Of a DNA stretch of 64,000 nucleotides, positions 18,629 through 26,917 are shown one piece after another. Each line of letters starts with the position of its first letter. Positions within the stretch are counted from its first letter, which is position 1. A program made the translations under genes and the position numbers. The notes beneath the pieces are model-generated. The model searched no databases and was not told where the DNA came from. It saw only the letters and a list, made by a program, of their open reading frames with translations. Source of the stretch: Streptomyces sp. NBC_01275 (GTDB lineage: Bacteria > Actinomycetota > Actinomycetes > Streptomycetales > Streptomycetaceae); the NCBI RefSeq assembly GCF_026340655.1, contig NZ_JAPEOZ010000001.1:5456001-5520000 (forward strand). Reading direction: 5' to 3'.

Positions 18629-18831
18629 CCCTGACTGTCCGCGCGTATGCCTGCCAGGAGGTGGGCGAGGGCGGCGGGGTCGGTGGTGAGGATCGTGGTA
18701 GGGGTGTCGCTCTCGCGGAGGTGGAGGGTGGCTGGGGTGGGGGTGGAGGCGAGTTCGAGGCAGTTGTTGCCGTCGCCGAAGCCTGAGAAGGACGACTTCT
18801 GCCAGTTGTCGAGGGTCGTCATGGCGCGCAT
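18562..18831 (-). CDS. DUF397 protein
   Basis: The protein is 87-90 residues with the family's hallmark start (TLDNWQKSSFSGFGDGNNC, then LELA) and a typical end-domain (DPAALAHLLAGI). DUF397 proteins are small cytosolic partners of DUF5753 XRE regulators in Streptomyces, several of which affect development. ATG 18831 overlaps the stop of the upstream XRE gene (TGATG), and ATG 18822 is the start that gives the family's usual MTTLDNW. The C-terminus (QWLASANSSTEGVTSATNA) runs beyond the usual domain and overlaps the convergent gene. Confidence 0.88.
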   Translation of the reverse strand: MRAMTTLDNWQKSSFSGFGDGNNCLELASTPTPATLHLRESDTPTTILTTDPAALAHLLAGIRADSQGQSQWLASANSSTEGVTSATNA

Positions 18832-19682
18832 CACAGTTCCTTCGCCAGCCTGTGGATGAAGTCACGTGAACGTTCGGGGCTCAGTGACACTGCTTCCACT
18901 TTACGGAAAAGCGTTCGAAGCGCGCCGAGTTGAGTCTCCGAGTCGATGTAGGCGGTGCCATGCGGGGTGTCGCGCAACGCGGTGTCCAGCTTGGGCACGG
19001 TCCCTCCCGCGTACCCCATGGCGCTTGCGGCACCGGCGAAGCCGTCCAGGTCGAAGGGGATGACGCGCACGGTGATCCGGTCCGCTTCGGAGGCTTCCAG
19101 GACGCGAGCGAGCTGAACGCGTGAAGCGGCCCGGTCGCCGACTCTGATGCGGAGCGCCGACTCGTGGATCACCGCCGCGTAGGGGATCGGGGTGGGACCC
19201 TCAATGACGACTTTCCGGTCCATCCGATGGCGGACGCGCAACTCAAGCTCGCCGTATGGCAGTTCCGGGACTCTGTAGGAGTAGATGGCGCGGGCGTAGT
19301 CCTCGGTCTGGAGCAGGCCGGGGATGTACAGGAACTCCACGTCGTACCGGTGAGTGGCGTGGTGCTCCAGTTCGGCGAGATCCAGGAAGGGCGCGGGCAG
19401 CAGCCCCCGGTACTTCTCCCACCAGCCTTGTGTCCTGTCGGCGGCCATCGCCACCAGGGCATCGATGAACACCTCGTCCATGCAGGCGTAGTGGGATGCC
19501 AGGCTGCGCAACCGCCCCTCGCCCACGCCCGCGACTCCGGACTCCATCTGGCTCATCTGCGCCGAGTCGGTCCCGATGAGGGCGGCGGCTTCACGCGCCT
19601 TGAGGCCTGCGGCTTCGCGCAGTTTCCGCAGCTCAACGCCCAGCCGCTCTTGCCGTGCTGTGGGCTGCCGCCTGCGTGGCAT
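18831..19682 (-). CDS. XRE-family regulator with DUF5753 domain
   Basis: The protein is 283 residues. The N-terminal helix-turn-helix (about residues 12-65, including KAREAAALIGTDSAQMSQME) binds DNA. The DUF5753 domain follows (about 95-275), with the signature FLYIPGLLQTEDYARAI and an RVIPFDLDG motif. These regulators work with DUF397 proteins and sometimes RsbW-like ATPases, as seen here with one on each side. The gene is translationally coupled to the downstream DUF397 gene and divergent from the ATPase gene, so the 212-bp gap 19683-19894 probably holds the operator of both. Confidence 0.9.
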   Translation of the reverse strand: MPRRRQPTARQERLGVELRKLREAAGLKAREAAALIGTDSAQMSQMESGVAGVGEGRLRSLASHYACMDEVFIDALVAMAADRTQGWWEKYRGLLPAPFLDLAELEHHATHRYDVEFLYIPGLLQTEDYARAIYSYRVPELPYGELELRVRHRMDRKVVIEGPTPIPYAAVIHESALRIRVGDRAASRVQLARVLEASEADRITVRVIPFDLDGFAGAASAMGYAGGTVPKLDTALRDTPHGTAYIDSETQLGALRTLFRKVEAVSLSPERSRDFIHRLAKEL

Positions 19683-19750
19683 CGCTTCCTCCTAGCCGTC
19701 CAACTTCCCTGGGGCGGCACCTCGTTCGGGGGACAGATTACGGCAACGGC

Positions 19751-19780
19751 TTGTGGCGTCCCAAATTTTACCCGTACTGT
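19751..19780 (+). promoter_or_regulatory. Possible promoter of the RsbW-like gene
   Basis: TTGTGG (19751-19756) and TACTGT (19775-19780) are separated by 18 bp, a fair match to a vegetative actinomycete promoter reading toward the gene at 19895. It lies in an unusually AT-rich patch (CCCAAATTTTACCCG). This is based on pattern only. Confidence 0.35.
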
Positions 19781-19894
19781 CGGTGACGCGACATGCGCGC
19801 TACGGAAGCGCACCGCCCCGTCCTGCCACGACGGCGCGGCACTGCCACCGCACGCGAACTCCATCCCGACCCGACCCCCACCTGGAGCTGCCCC

Positions 19895-20308
19895 ATGCCC
19901 GAAACCGCCCCCGACTCCTGGGAGTACTCCCTCTACATCCCCCAAGACCCCCGTGCCGTCACGGTCTCCCGCGTCACCCTTCGGGCGATCCTCGCCCGCC
20001 ACAACCTCGCCCACCTCGCCGACACCGCCGAACTCCTCGCCTCCGAGCTGATCACCAACTCCGTACGGCACAGCAAGGGCCCGGCCTGTCTACGCGTCCG
20101 CCACCGGGACGGCGTACTCCAGATCGGAGCCTGGGACGCGGACCCCGAACCCCCCGAGCCCTCGGGCAAGTTGGACGAGCTCACCGACGCCGAAAGCGGA
20201 CGCGGCTTCGCTCTGGTCCGAGCCTGTTCCGACCTGTGGGGCTGGCAGCCGCTGTCCAGACTCGGCCACCGGGGCAAGCTGGTGTGGTGCGAACTGAGGG
20301 CGGCGTAG
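19895..20308 (+). CDS. RsbW-like ATP-binding regulator (anti-sigma-type histidine kinase fold)
   Basis: The protein is 137 residues from ATG 19895, which follows a GGAG site; the longer frame from 19793 looks like leader sequence. The Bergerat ATP-binding fold shows an N-box ELITNSVRHS and a G-box ESGRGFALVRACSDLWGW, without the dimerisation or receiver domains of a two-component kinase. Such small soluble ATPases act as anti-sigma factors or kinases of anti-sigma antagonists. It is divergent from the XRE-DUF5753 gene and forms the common Streptomyces triad with it and the DUF397 gene. Confidence 0.88.
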   Translation: MPETAPDSWEYSLYIPQDPRAVTVSRVTLRAILARHNLAHLADTAELLASELITNSVRHSKGPACLRVRHRDGVLQIGAWDADPEPPEPSGKLDELTDAESGRGFALVRACSDLWGWQPLSRLGHRGKLVWCELRAA

Positions 20309-20312
20309 CCGA

Positions 20313-21341
20313 TCAGCCCAGCACCCGCACCGGCGCCCCCGCCAGATACGCCCGGATCCCCTCCGCCGCCTGCCCGTAGTACCGCTCGTAGTTCGCGCGG
20401 GACACGTACCCGAGGTGAGGCGTCGCCAGCAGACGGGGAGCCGTCCGCATCGGATGGTCGGCCGGCAGAGGCTCTACGTCGAAGACGTCCACCCCCGCCC
20501 CCGCGATACGACCCTCCCGCAGCGCTGCCAGCAACGCCCCCTGGTCGACGATCGCCGCGCGGGAGGTGTTGATCAGGTAGGCCGTGGGCTTCAGCAACGC
20601 CAGTTCGGCGGGGCCGACCAGCTCCCGCGTCCGGTCGCCCAGCGCCAGGTGGACCGAGACGAAGTCGCTCTCCGCCAGCAACTCCTCCTTCGAGGTCGCC
20701 AGTCGTACGCCCACCGCCTCCGCCCGATCCGCCGTCAGGTGCTCGCTCCACGCGCTCACCTCCATGCCGAAGGCGAGCCCCACCCGTGCCACCAGGCTCC
20801 CGATCTTCCCCAGGCCCAGCAGCCCGAGCCGCCGTCCGTGCAGGTCGGCGCCGACCGTGGACTGCCAGGGACCGCCCTCCCGCAGCGCGGTGTTCTCCTC
20901 GACCAGCCCCCGGGCGAGGCCCAGCAGCAGGGCCCAGGTCAGTTCCACCGGCGGGGTGGACGAACTCTCCGTGCCGCACACCGTCACGCCGTTCGCCCGC
21001 GCCGCCGCGTAGTCGATCACCGAGTTGCGCATGCCGGAGGCGATCAGGAGCTTCAGCCGCGGCAACCGATCGAGCAGCGACGCGGGGAAGGGGACGCGTT
21101 CGCGCAGGGTGACCGCACAGTCGAAGTCGGCCAGGGCGGCGGCCAGTTCGTCCTCCGTCGCGAAGTGCTCCGTGAAGGACACCACCTCCAGTTCCACCCC
21201 CACCCCCTCGCCCGGCACGGAACCCGCCACGGAACCCGGCACGGAACCCGGCAGGGAAGCCGACGTCGACCAGTCGGCGAACGTCGTCGCGACGTTCTGG
21301 AAGTCGTCGAGTACGGCACAGCGGAAAGGCACGGCGGGCAC
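20313..21341 (-). CDS. D-2-hydroxyacid dehydrogenase family protein
   Basis: The protein is 342 residues. The NAD-binding Rossmann motif is GLLGLGKIGSLVARVG, with conserved RERVPFPASLLDRLPRLKL at the start of the catalytic domain, an INTSRAAIVDQGAL motif carrying the substrate Arg, and the catalytic Glu/His pair in DVEPLPADHP and TPHLGYV. It reduces or oxidises 2-hydroxyacids with NAD(H). The substrate is not evident; phosphoglycerate dehydrogenase is unlikely because no regulatory ACT domain is present. An unusual repeat-rich insert (PGSVPGSVAGSVPGEG, residues about 31-46) lengthens the N-terminus. The stop lies 4 bp from the convergent ATPase gene. The promoter must lie in the 49-bp gap shared with the divergent DUF3052 gene. 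Confidence 0.88.
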   Translation of the reverse strand: MPAVPFRCAVLDDFQNVATTFADWSTSASLPGSVPGSVAGSVPGEGVGVELEVVSFTEHFATEDELAAALADFDCAVTLRERVPFPASLLDRLPRLKLLIASGMRNSVIDYAAARANGVTVCGTESSSTPPVELTWALLLGLARGLVEENTALREGGPWQSTVGADLHGRRLGLLGLGKIGSLVARVGLAFGMEVSAWSEHLTADRAEAVGVRLATSKEELLAESDFVSVHLALGDRTRELVGPAELALLKPTAYLINTSRAAIVDQGALLAALREGRIAGAGVDVFDVEPLPADHPMRTAPRLLATPHLGYVSRANYERYYGQAAEGIRAYLAGAPVRVLG

Positions 21342-21390
21342 GGCGTCTCCTCCAGGTGGGGTGGGTCCGCTGCGAGGCTACGGTGGAAAC

Positions 21391-21825
21391 GTGAGCGACA
21401 CCCCCGCCCCCGGCGGCTACTCCGGCACCCCCCTCGCCAGGAAGCTCGGCGTCAAGCCCGGTCACCGGCTGCGCCTGCGCCACGCCCCGCCCGGCTGGGC
21501 CGTACCCGACCTCCCCGCCGACTGCGACGTCGCCCCCGGCGGCCCCCGCGACGCCGACGTCACCGTCGCCTTCTACCGCGCCCACGCCGACCTCGCCGCC
21601 GAGACAGCCCTCCTCGTCAGCGACCTCGACGACACCGCCATGCTCTGGATCGCCTGGCCCCGCAAGGCCGCCGGCCACACCAGCGACCTCACCGAGAACG
21701 CCCTGCGCGACCTCTTCCTCCCGCTCGGCGTCGTCGACGTCAAGGTCGCGGCGCTGGGGGAGGACTGGTCGGGGCTGAAGTTCGTCCGCCGTAGGGAAAA
21801 TCGCCGTAAACAGGGCACAAAGTGA
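21391..21825 (+). CDS. DUF3052 family protein
   Basis: The protein is 144 residues from GTG 21391. The family signature is clear: YSGTPLARKLGVKPGHRL near the start, MLWIAWPRKAAG in the middle and LFLPLGVVDVKVAALGEDW with GLKFV at the end. Members are small cytosolic proteins of unknown biochemical role, widespread in actinobacteria. The frame extends upstream to 21025 only because it overlaps the divergent dehydrogenase gene; GTG 21391 gives the standard length. The next gene follows after 57 bp. Confidence 0.85.
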   Translation: MSDTPAPGGYSGTPLARKLGVKPGHRLRLRHAPPGWAVPDLPADCDVAPGGPRDADVTVAFYRAHADLAAETALLVSDLDDTAMLWIAWPRKAAGHTSDLTENALRDLFLPLGVVDVKVAALGEDWSGLKFVRRRENRRKQGTK

Positions 21826-21882
21826 ACCTGCGTCAGAGCAACCTCCGGATCTGAGGCAACATCTTGGTGAACGAGGGGCGTC

Positions 21883-22824
21883 GTGCGATCCGCGCGCGGC
21901 CGCCGCCGTCGGCCGGACGGAGTGTGGGACGTGGTGGAGCCGAGGATCGCCGTTGCCGTGGTGACCATGGGGAACCGGCCCGACGAGGTCGACGCCCTGC
22001 TGGAGGCCGTGGCCAAGCAGGACCTCGCGCCCGCCCGCATCGTGATCGTCGGCAACGGCTGCGAGCTCCCGGAGTTCGCCCGCCGCCTCTCCCTGCCCGG
22101 CGAGGTCACCACGATCGACGTCGACGAGAACCTCGGCTGCCCCGGCGGCCGCAACGTCGCCCTGGCCCGCCTGCGGGAGTACGGCGACGTGGACGTCGTG
22201 GTCGAACTGGACGACGACGGGCTGCTCGTCGACCCCGACGTGCTGCGCCGCGTACGGGATCTGTACGCCGCCGACCCGCGCCTGGGCATCGTCGGCTTCC
22301 GCATCGCCGACGAGCACGGCGAGACCCAGCGCCGCCATGTGCCGCGCGTCGGCGCGTCCGACCCGATGCAGGGCGGCTACGTCACCGGCTTCCTCGGCGG
22401 CGGCCACGCGCTGAGCATGGCCATGCTCGCCGAGACCGGCGACTGGCCCGCCGAGTTCTTCTTCGCGCACGAGGAGACCGACCTCGCCTGGCGGGCCACC
22501 GACGCCGGCTGGAAGATCCTCTACGCGCCCGAGCTGCTCCTCCAGCACCCCAAGACCTCGCCCGCCCGGCACGCCATCTACTACCGCGTCACCGCCCGCA
22601 ACCGGGTCTGGCTGGTCCGGCGCAATCTGCCGCTGCTGCTCGTCCCGGTCCACCTGGGCGTGTGGATCGCGGTCACGCTGCTGCGCACGCGGTCGCTGGG
22701 CGGGCTCAAGGCCTGGTTCGGCGGGTTCATGGAGGGCGTGCGCAAGCCGGCAGGACCGCGCCGGCCCATGCGCTGGCGGACGGTGTGGCGACTGACCCGA
22801 CTCGGCCGGCCCCCGGTCATCTGA
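21883..22824 (+). CDS. Family 2 glycosyltransferase
   Basis: The protein is 313 residues from GTG 21883, preceded by GAGGGG. The GT-A fold is shown by the N-terminal strand IAVAVVTMGNRPDEVDALL, the NLGCPGGRN loop, and the acidic sugar-nucleotide/metal site in ELDDDGLLVDPDVL. The HEETDLAWRATDAGW block resembles the GT2 catalytic-base region, and GGYVTGFLGGGHAL precedes it. Hydrophobic segments near residues 243-268 could associate with the membrane. It probably transfers a sugar to a cell-envelope or secreted glycan; donor and acceptor are unknown. No polysaccharide operon surrounds it. Confidence 0.87.
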   Translation: MRSARGRRRRPDGVWDVVEPRIAVAVVTMGNRPDEVDALLEAVAKQDLAPARIVIVGNGCELPEFARRLSLPGEVTTIDVDENLGCPGGRNVALARLREYGDVDVVVELDDDGLLVDPDVLRRVRDLYAADPRLGIVGFRIADEHGETQRRHVPRVGASDPMQGGYVTGFLGGGHALSMAMLAETGDWPAEFFFAHEETDLAWRATDAGWKILYAPELLLQHPKTSPARHAIYYRVTARNRVWLVRRNLPLLLVPVHLGVWIAVTLLRTRSLGGLKAWFGGFMEGVRKPAGPRRPMRWRTVWRLTRLGRPPVI

Positions 22825-22849
22825 GGCTCGCCCACCCCGAGGCGGCCGA

Positions 22850-24622
22850 TCACTTCGCGTCGGCATAGCACTCCACCACCGCCGTCGTGAACGGAAACCG
22901 CACCGGCGTCTCGCCGAACGTCAGCCGTCCGGCCAGGTCGGAGGCGTCCCGGATCGCGGCGACGACCGTCTCGGCCTCCTCCTGCGGACAGTGCACGATC
23001 ACCTCGTCGTGCTGGAAGAACACCAGCTCCGCCGCCATCCCCGCACAGGTGCGCCGCAGCGCGGCGAGCAGCAGCAGGGCCCAGTCGGCGGCGCTGCCCT
23101 GGACGACGAAGTTACGGGCGAAGCGGCCACGCGCGCGTGCGTTGCTGGACGCGTACCCCGGAGCCCACTGCTGCCCCTCGGCCTCCTCGCCCCCGCGCCC
23201 ACCGAAGCCGCCGCGCCCACCGAAACCGCCGCCTCCACCGAAGCCGCCGCCCCCGTCTCCCTCTCCCGAGCCGTCCGGGATGCCCGCCTCCTCCGTCCCG
23301 TCGTCCCCGTCCCCCGCTCCCACCGCCGGCGGGCAGGTCCGCCCCAGCCAGGTCCGCACGAGCCGCCCCTCCTCGCCCTCCCGCGCCGCCTCGTCGACGT
23401 ACGCCACCGCGCGCGGGAAGCGGCGGCGCAGTGCCGCGAGGTTCTTCAGGCCGTCGCCGGAGGTCTGGCCGTAGACCGCGCCGAGCACGGCGATCTTGGC
23501 CTGGTCGCGGTCGCCGGAGAAGGCGCGGTCGGAGACCGACTGGTAGAGGTCGGTCTCCCGGCCCGCGACCTCCATCAGCCCGGGGTCGCGGGAGATCGCC
23601 GCCAGGACGCGCGGCTCCATCTGGTCGGCGTCGGCGACGACCAGCCGCCAGCCGGGGTCGGCGACCACGGCCCGCCGGATGACCTTGGGGATCTGCAGCG
23701 CACCCCCGCCGTTGGTCACCCAGCGGCCGGTGACGGTGCCGCCCGCGAGGAACTCCGGCCGGAAGCGGCCGTCGCGGACCCAGTCCTGGAGCCAGGACCA
23801 GCCGTGCGCGACCCAGATGCGGTACAGCTTCTTGTACTCGATCAGGGGCTTCACGGCCGGATGGTCGAGGGACTCGATCTCCCAGCGACGGGTGGACTTG
23901 ATCCTGATCCCGGCCTGCGCGAACGCCTTGACCACGTCGGCGGGCAGATCGGGCCGCACCCGGCGGCCGAAGGCCGTGGACACCTCGTCCGCCAGCTCGG
24001 CCAGCCGGCGCGGCTCGCCGCCGCCCGTGTACCGCTCGCCGAGCAGCTCGTGCAGCACCGCGCGGTGCACGTCCGCGCTCCACGGCAGCCCCGCCCGGTT
24101 CATCTCGGCGGCCACCAGCATCCCCGCCGACTCGGCCGCCGTCAGCAGCCGCATCCGCTCCGGGTGCGCGGCCCGCTCGTGCCGCCGCTGCTGCTCGGCG
24201 TAGACGGCGAGGAGGTCGTCGAGCGGCAGCCGGGCGGCGGCCTGCGGCTCGAACAGGGGGGACTGCGCACCGGGCTCGGCGGAGCGCTGCGGCGGATCCG
24301 GCGGCACGGGTCCGCCGCGCAGCCGGGCCAGGGCGGCGGCCGCCGAGCGGGGCTCGCCGTGCCGCCCCTCGTGGCCGAGGAGGAGGGTCTCGGCGTCCTC
24401 GACGTCGTAGCACCGCTCGACTCGCACCCCCGTGCCGAGCAGTCGCGGATACATCTCCGCCGTGGAACGCCAGACCCAGCGGATCACGTCGGGCCGCTCG
24501 CGCACGGCCCGTGCCGGATCCGCCTCCCGCAGCACCGGGCCCGCGGGCAGCCCGTCCGGACCGAGGGGGGCGAGCTCCACGCCACCGTCCTCGGCCGGAG
24601 CGAGTGCCCAGCGGTCGGCCAT
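22850..24622 (-). CDS. Family A DNA polymerase homologue (bifunctional 3'-5' exonuclease/DNA polymerase type)
   Basis: The protein is 590 residues. Polymerase motif A is VVADADQMEPRVLAAIS with Asp331. Motif B is about residues 372-391, with RDQAKIAVLGAVYGQT. Motif C has His538-Asp539-Glu540 in FFQHDEVIVHCP. Thumb and palm are complete, while the N-terminal third keeps only an eroded exonuclease-like region without visible DEDD residues. No 5' nuclease domain is present. A glycine-rich insert (residues about 435-480, GGGGFGGGGGFGG) interrupts the region between motifs B and C. The gene is separate from the essential polA, so a repair or translesion role is plausible. The IS110 element lies directly upstream of its start. 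Confidence 0.87.
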   Translation of the reverse strand: MADRWALAPAEDGGVELAPLGPDGLPAGPVLREADPARAVRERPDVIRWVWRSTAEMYPRLLGTGVRVERCYDVEDAETLLLGHEGRHGEPRSAAAALARLRGGPVPPDPPQRSAEPGAQSPLFEPQAAARLPLDDLLAVYAEQQRRHERAAHPERMRLLTAAESAGMLVAAEMNRAGLPWSADVHRAVLHELLGERYTGGGEPRRLAELADEVSTAFGRRVRPDLPADVVKAFAQAGIRIKSTRRWEIESLDHPAVKPLIEYKKLYRIWVAHGWSWLQDWVRDGRFRPEFLAGGTVTGRWVTNGGGALQIPKVIRRAVVADPGWRLVVADADQMEPRVLAAISRDPGLMEVAGRETDLYQSVSDRAFSGDRDQAKIAVLGAVYGQTSGDGLKNLAALRRRFPRAVAYVDEAAREGEEGRLVRTWLGRTCPPAVGAGDGDDGTEEAGIPDGSGEGDGGGGFGGGGGFGGRGGFGGRGGEEAEGQQWAPGYASSNARARGRFARNFVVQGSAADWALLLLAALRRTCAGMAAELVFFQHDEVIVHCPQEEAETVVAAIRDASDLAGRLTFGETPVRFPFTTAVVECYADAK

Positions 24623-24719
24623 GCTGCGAGTGTGGCAGGCGGGTCTGACATTGATGCTGATACTCAGGTCCCGGTGGCCGTGGCTCGGGGTCTGACTGAC
24701 GCCCTGCTGGGTTGTCTTC

Positions 24720-24800
24720 CGGTTGTTCTGTCCGGCCGCCGGGACCTGTTCTCATGGCTCCGGCCGGGCGGAACATGACCTGATAGGAGCTTGGTCCAGA
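24720..24800 (+). ncRNA. Putative IS110 bridge RNA region
   Basis: The noncoding left end contains an imperfect hairpin at 24725-24774. GTTC and CCGGCCG on the left pair with CGGCCGG and GAAC on the right, with a symmetric 3-nt internal loop and a 22-nt apical region. IS110 left ends are known to encode a bridge RNA whose internal loops pair with donor and target DNA, and this is the place and type of structure expected. The exact transcript ends are unknown. Confidence 0.45.
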
Positions 24801-24868
24801 AGCCCCTTCAATGTCCTGTCTGCGCCACCCGGCCGGTGCCCACCTCCGGTTGGGAAGGCATCATCAGC

Positions 24869-26082
24869 ATGACATCAGAGGTTGTGGAGGACACCGCGGA
24901 CCAGGACGTGTTCGGCGGGGTCGACTCCCATGCCGACACCATCCACGTCGCGGTGATCAGCGACAACGGCGGCCACCTCGCGGACGCCGAGTTCGCCACC
25001 GCCGCCGCCGGATACGCCGCGGCCCTGGCCTTCCTGAACGCCCACGGTCACGTGAGAGCGATCGGCGTGGAAGGCACCTCCTCCTACGGCGCCGGCTTCA
25101 CCCGCGCCGCCCGCTCACACGGGCACCCGGTCATCGAGGTCAACCGGCCCGACCGGGCCGAACGCCGCCGCATCGGCAAGTCCGACCCCATCGACGCCTA
25201 CGCCGCCGCCCGCGCCGCCCTGTCCGGCCGGGCCTCCAGCGCCCCCAAGGACGACACCGTCGCCGGCACACGCGCCCTGCACAACGCCGCCCGCTCCGCC
25301 GTCAAGGCCCGCACCGCCGCCCTGAACCAGACCACCCACCTTCTCTTCACCGCACCTGAAGCCATCCGCACCCAATACGGGCAGCTCAAAGGGACAGACC
25401 GCACTGATGCCCTGGCCCGGCTGCGGCCGGCCGGAGACGCGGTGCACACAGCGGTCCTCACCGCGCTGAAGAGCCTCGCCCGACGCGTCAAGGAGCTGAC
25501 CGCCGAGCACGGAGCCCTGACCCAGGCCCTGGACAGCGAGGCCAGCGCGCACAACCCGGCCTGCGAGCCGCCTACGGCGTCGGCCCCGACACCGCGGCCC
25601 AGCTGCTGGTCACCGCCGGAGGCAATCCCGAACGCATGCGCAGCGAGGCATCCTTCGCCGCCCTGTGCGGCGTCGCCCCGGCCCCCGCCTCCAGCGGCAG
25701 AACGAACCGGCACCGCCTGTCCCGGGGCGGAGACCGGGATGCCAACGCAGCTCTCTACCGCATCGCCCTCGTCCGCATGTCCAGCGACTCCAGAACCCGC
25801 GCATACGCGGCACGGCAGACCGCCGCCGGCCGGACGAAGAGGGAGATCATCCGGCTCCTGAAACGAGCCATCGCCCGGGAGATGTTCCGCTGTCTCACCA
25901 CCACCGTCACCGTCCCCGGCATCGCCGACCTGCGACCCCTACGGCAAGCCAAGAACATCACCCTCACCGCCGTCGCCCAGCACTTCGGTGTCTGGCCCAC
26001 CACCATCTCCAGACTTGAACGAGGCCTCAGCCGGGACGACGACCTCGCCCACGCCTACCGCGAATGGGTCCAGACCGCTTGA
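24869..26082 (+). pseudogene. IS110 transposase with 1-nt frameshift and C-terminal HTH
   Basis: ATG 24869 opens a RuvC-like DEDD domain (FGGVDSHADTIHVAVI, later GVEGTSSYGAGF and KSDPIDAYAAARAAL). The frame is good to about 25557, then continues in another frame with AAYGVGPDTAAQLLVTAGG, FAALCGVAPAPASSG and the Tnp2 serine region SRGGDRDANAAL, to a TGA at 26080-26082. Restoring one G in the run at 25558-25559 would join them as HNPGLRAAYGVG, so a single-base deletion (or sequencing error) explains the break. After the transposase proper a helix-turn-helix tail follows (LTAVAQHFGVWPTTISRLE), an uncommon addition. Full length would be about 404 residues. Confidence 0.85.
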
Positions 26083-26106
26083 CAGCAATAGGAGCATCAA
26101 CGCCCC

Positions 26107-26916
26107 TCAGTCGTCGTCCCGTCCGTCGTCCCGTCCGTCGTCCGAGCCGTCGTCCTGGTCGTCGTCCCGCGGCTCCACCGAGAGCGCGGTCAGGACCTTC
26201 GCGACGTACCGCTCGGTGCCGGCCTTGTCGACGCCGAGGCCGCTGAGGACGCCCTCGCCGTTCTCGAACTCCAGCAGCGCCAGCAGGATGTGCTCGGTGC
26301 CGATGTAGTTGTGGCCCAGGCGCAGCGCCTCGCGGAAGGTGAGCTCCAGGACCTTCTTGGCGTCCGAGCCGTAGGGGACCAGCTCGGGGGCCTCGTCGAC
26401 GGGCGGCGGGAGGACGGCGGTCGCGGCCTCGCGGACCGCGTCCAGGGTCACGCCCTGCGCGGCGATCGCCTTCGCCGCGACGGCCTCCGGCTCGGCGAGC
26501 AGTCCGAGGACCAGGTGCGCGGGCAGCCCCTCGGCGTTGGCGGCCTCCTTGGAGGCGCTGTGGGCGGCCATGACCACGTGCCGCGCGCGCGGGGTGTAGC
26601 GGGTGAAGCCCTGGCTCGGGTCGAGGTCGGCCGACTCCTTGGGCACGAACCGCTTCTGCGCGGCCTGCCGGGTGACGCCCATGCTCCGGCCGATGTCGGT
26701 CCAGGACGCGCCCGAACGGCGGGCCTGGTCGACGAAGTGGCCGATCAGGTGGTCCGCCACGTCGCCCAGGTGATCGGCGGCGATGACCGCGTCCTGGAGC
26801 TGGTCGAGGGGCTCGTCGTGGACCTTCTTGATGGCGTCGATGAGGTCGTCGAGCCGGACGGTTGCGGAGCCGGACGCGGAGCCGGATGGGGTGGTGTCGG
26901 GTCGCGGATTCGTCAT
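26107..26916 (-). CDS. Clp N-terminal-domain protein with internal helix-turn-helix
   Basis: The protein is 269 residues. Residues about 70-91 form a helix-turn-helix (SWTDIGRSMGVTRQAAQKRF). The C-terminal part contains two Clp_N repeats: about residues 112-150 (ARHVVMAAHSASKEAANAEG) and 187-235 (GHNYIGTEHILLALLEFENG), as in ClpA/ClpB/ClpC N-domains. There is no AAA+ ATPase, so it is not a chaperone by itself. Combining a DNA-binding motif with a substrate/adaptor-binding module suggests a regulator that senses protein damage or Clp occupancy (inference). The acidic tail ends in DDGRDD repeats. Two inverted repeats upstream probably serve autoregulation. Confidence 0.87.
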   Translation of the reverse strand: MTNPRPDTTPSGSASGSATVRLDDLIDAIKKVHDEPLDQLQDAVIAADHLGDVADHLIGHFVDQARRSGASWTDIGRSMGVTRQAAQKRFVPKESADLDPSQGFTRYTPRARHVVMAAHSASKEAANAEGLPAHLVLGLLAEPEAVAAKAIAAQGVTLDAVREAATAVLPPPVDEAPELVPYGSDAKKVLELTFREALRLGHNYIGTEHILLALLEFENGEGVLSGLGVDKAGTERYVAKVLTALSVEPRDDDQDDGSDDGRDDGRDDD

Positions 26917-26917
26917 G

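Larger units (their letters stand above)
24700..26098 (+). mobile_element. IS110-family insertion sequence, transposase frameshifted
   Basis: The element includes about 170 bp of structured noncoding left end and the DEDD-type transposase. Exact ends are not certain because IS110 elements lack long terminal inverted repeats. An identical 8-mer ATAGGAGC occurs at 24783-24790 and 26088-26095. The right end lies within about 24 bp between the transposase stop and the convergent Clp-N gene stop. It sits between the polymerase and Clp-N genes and breaks neither. Confidence 0.7.

Noticed and set aside
19933..22866. 977-residue minus-strand open frame
   Set aside because: It crosses several well-supported genes on both strands and has shadow composition.
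24811..25359. Alternative reading frames inside the IS110 gene
   Set aside because: Composition and lack of domains mark them as shadows; the DEDD and Tnp2 motifs lie in the chosen frames.
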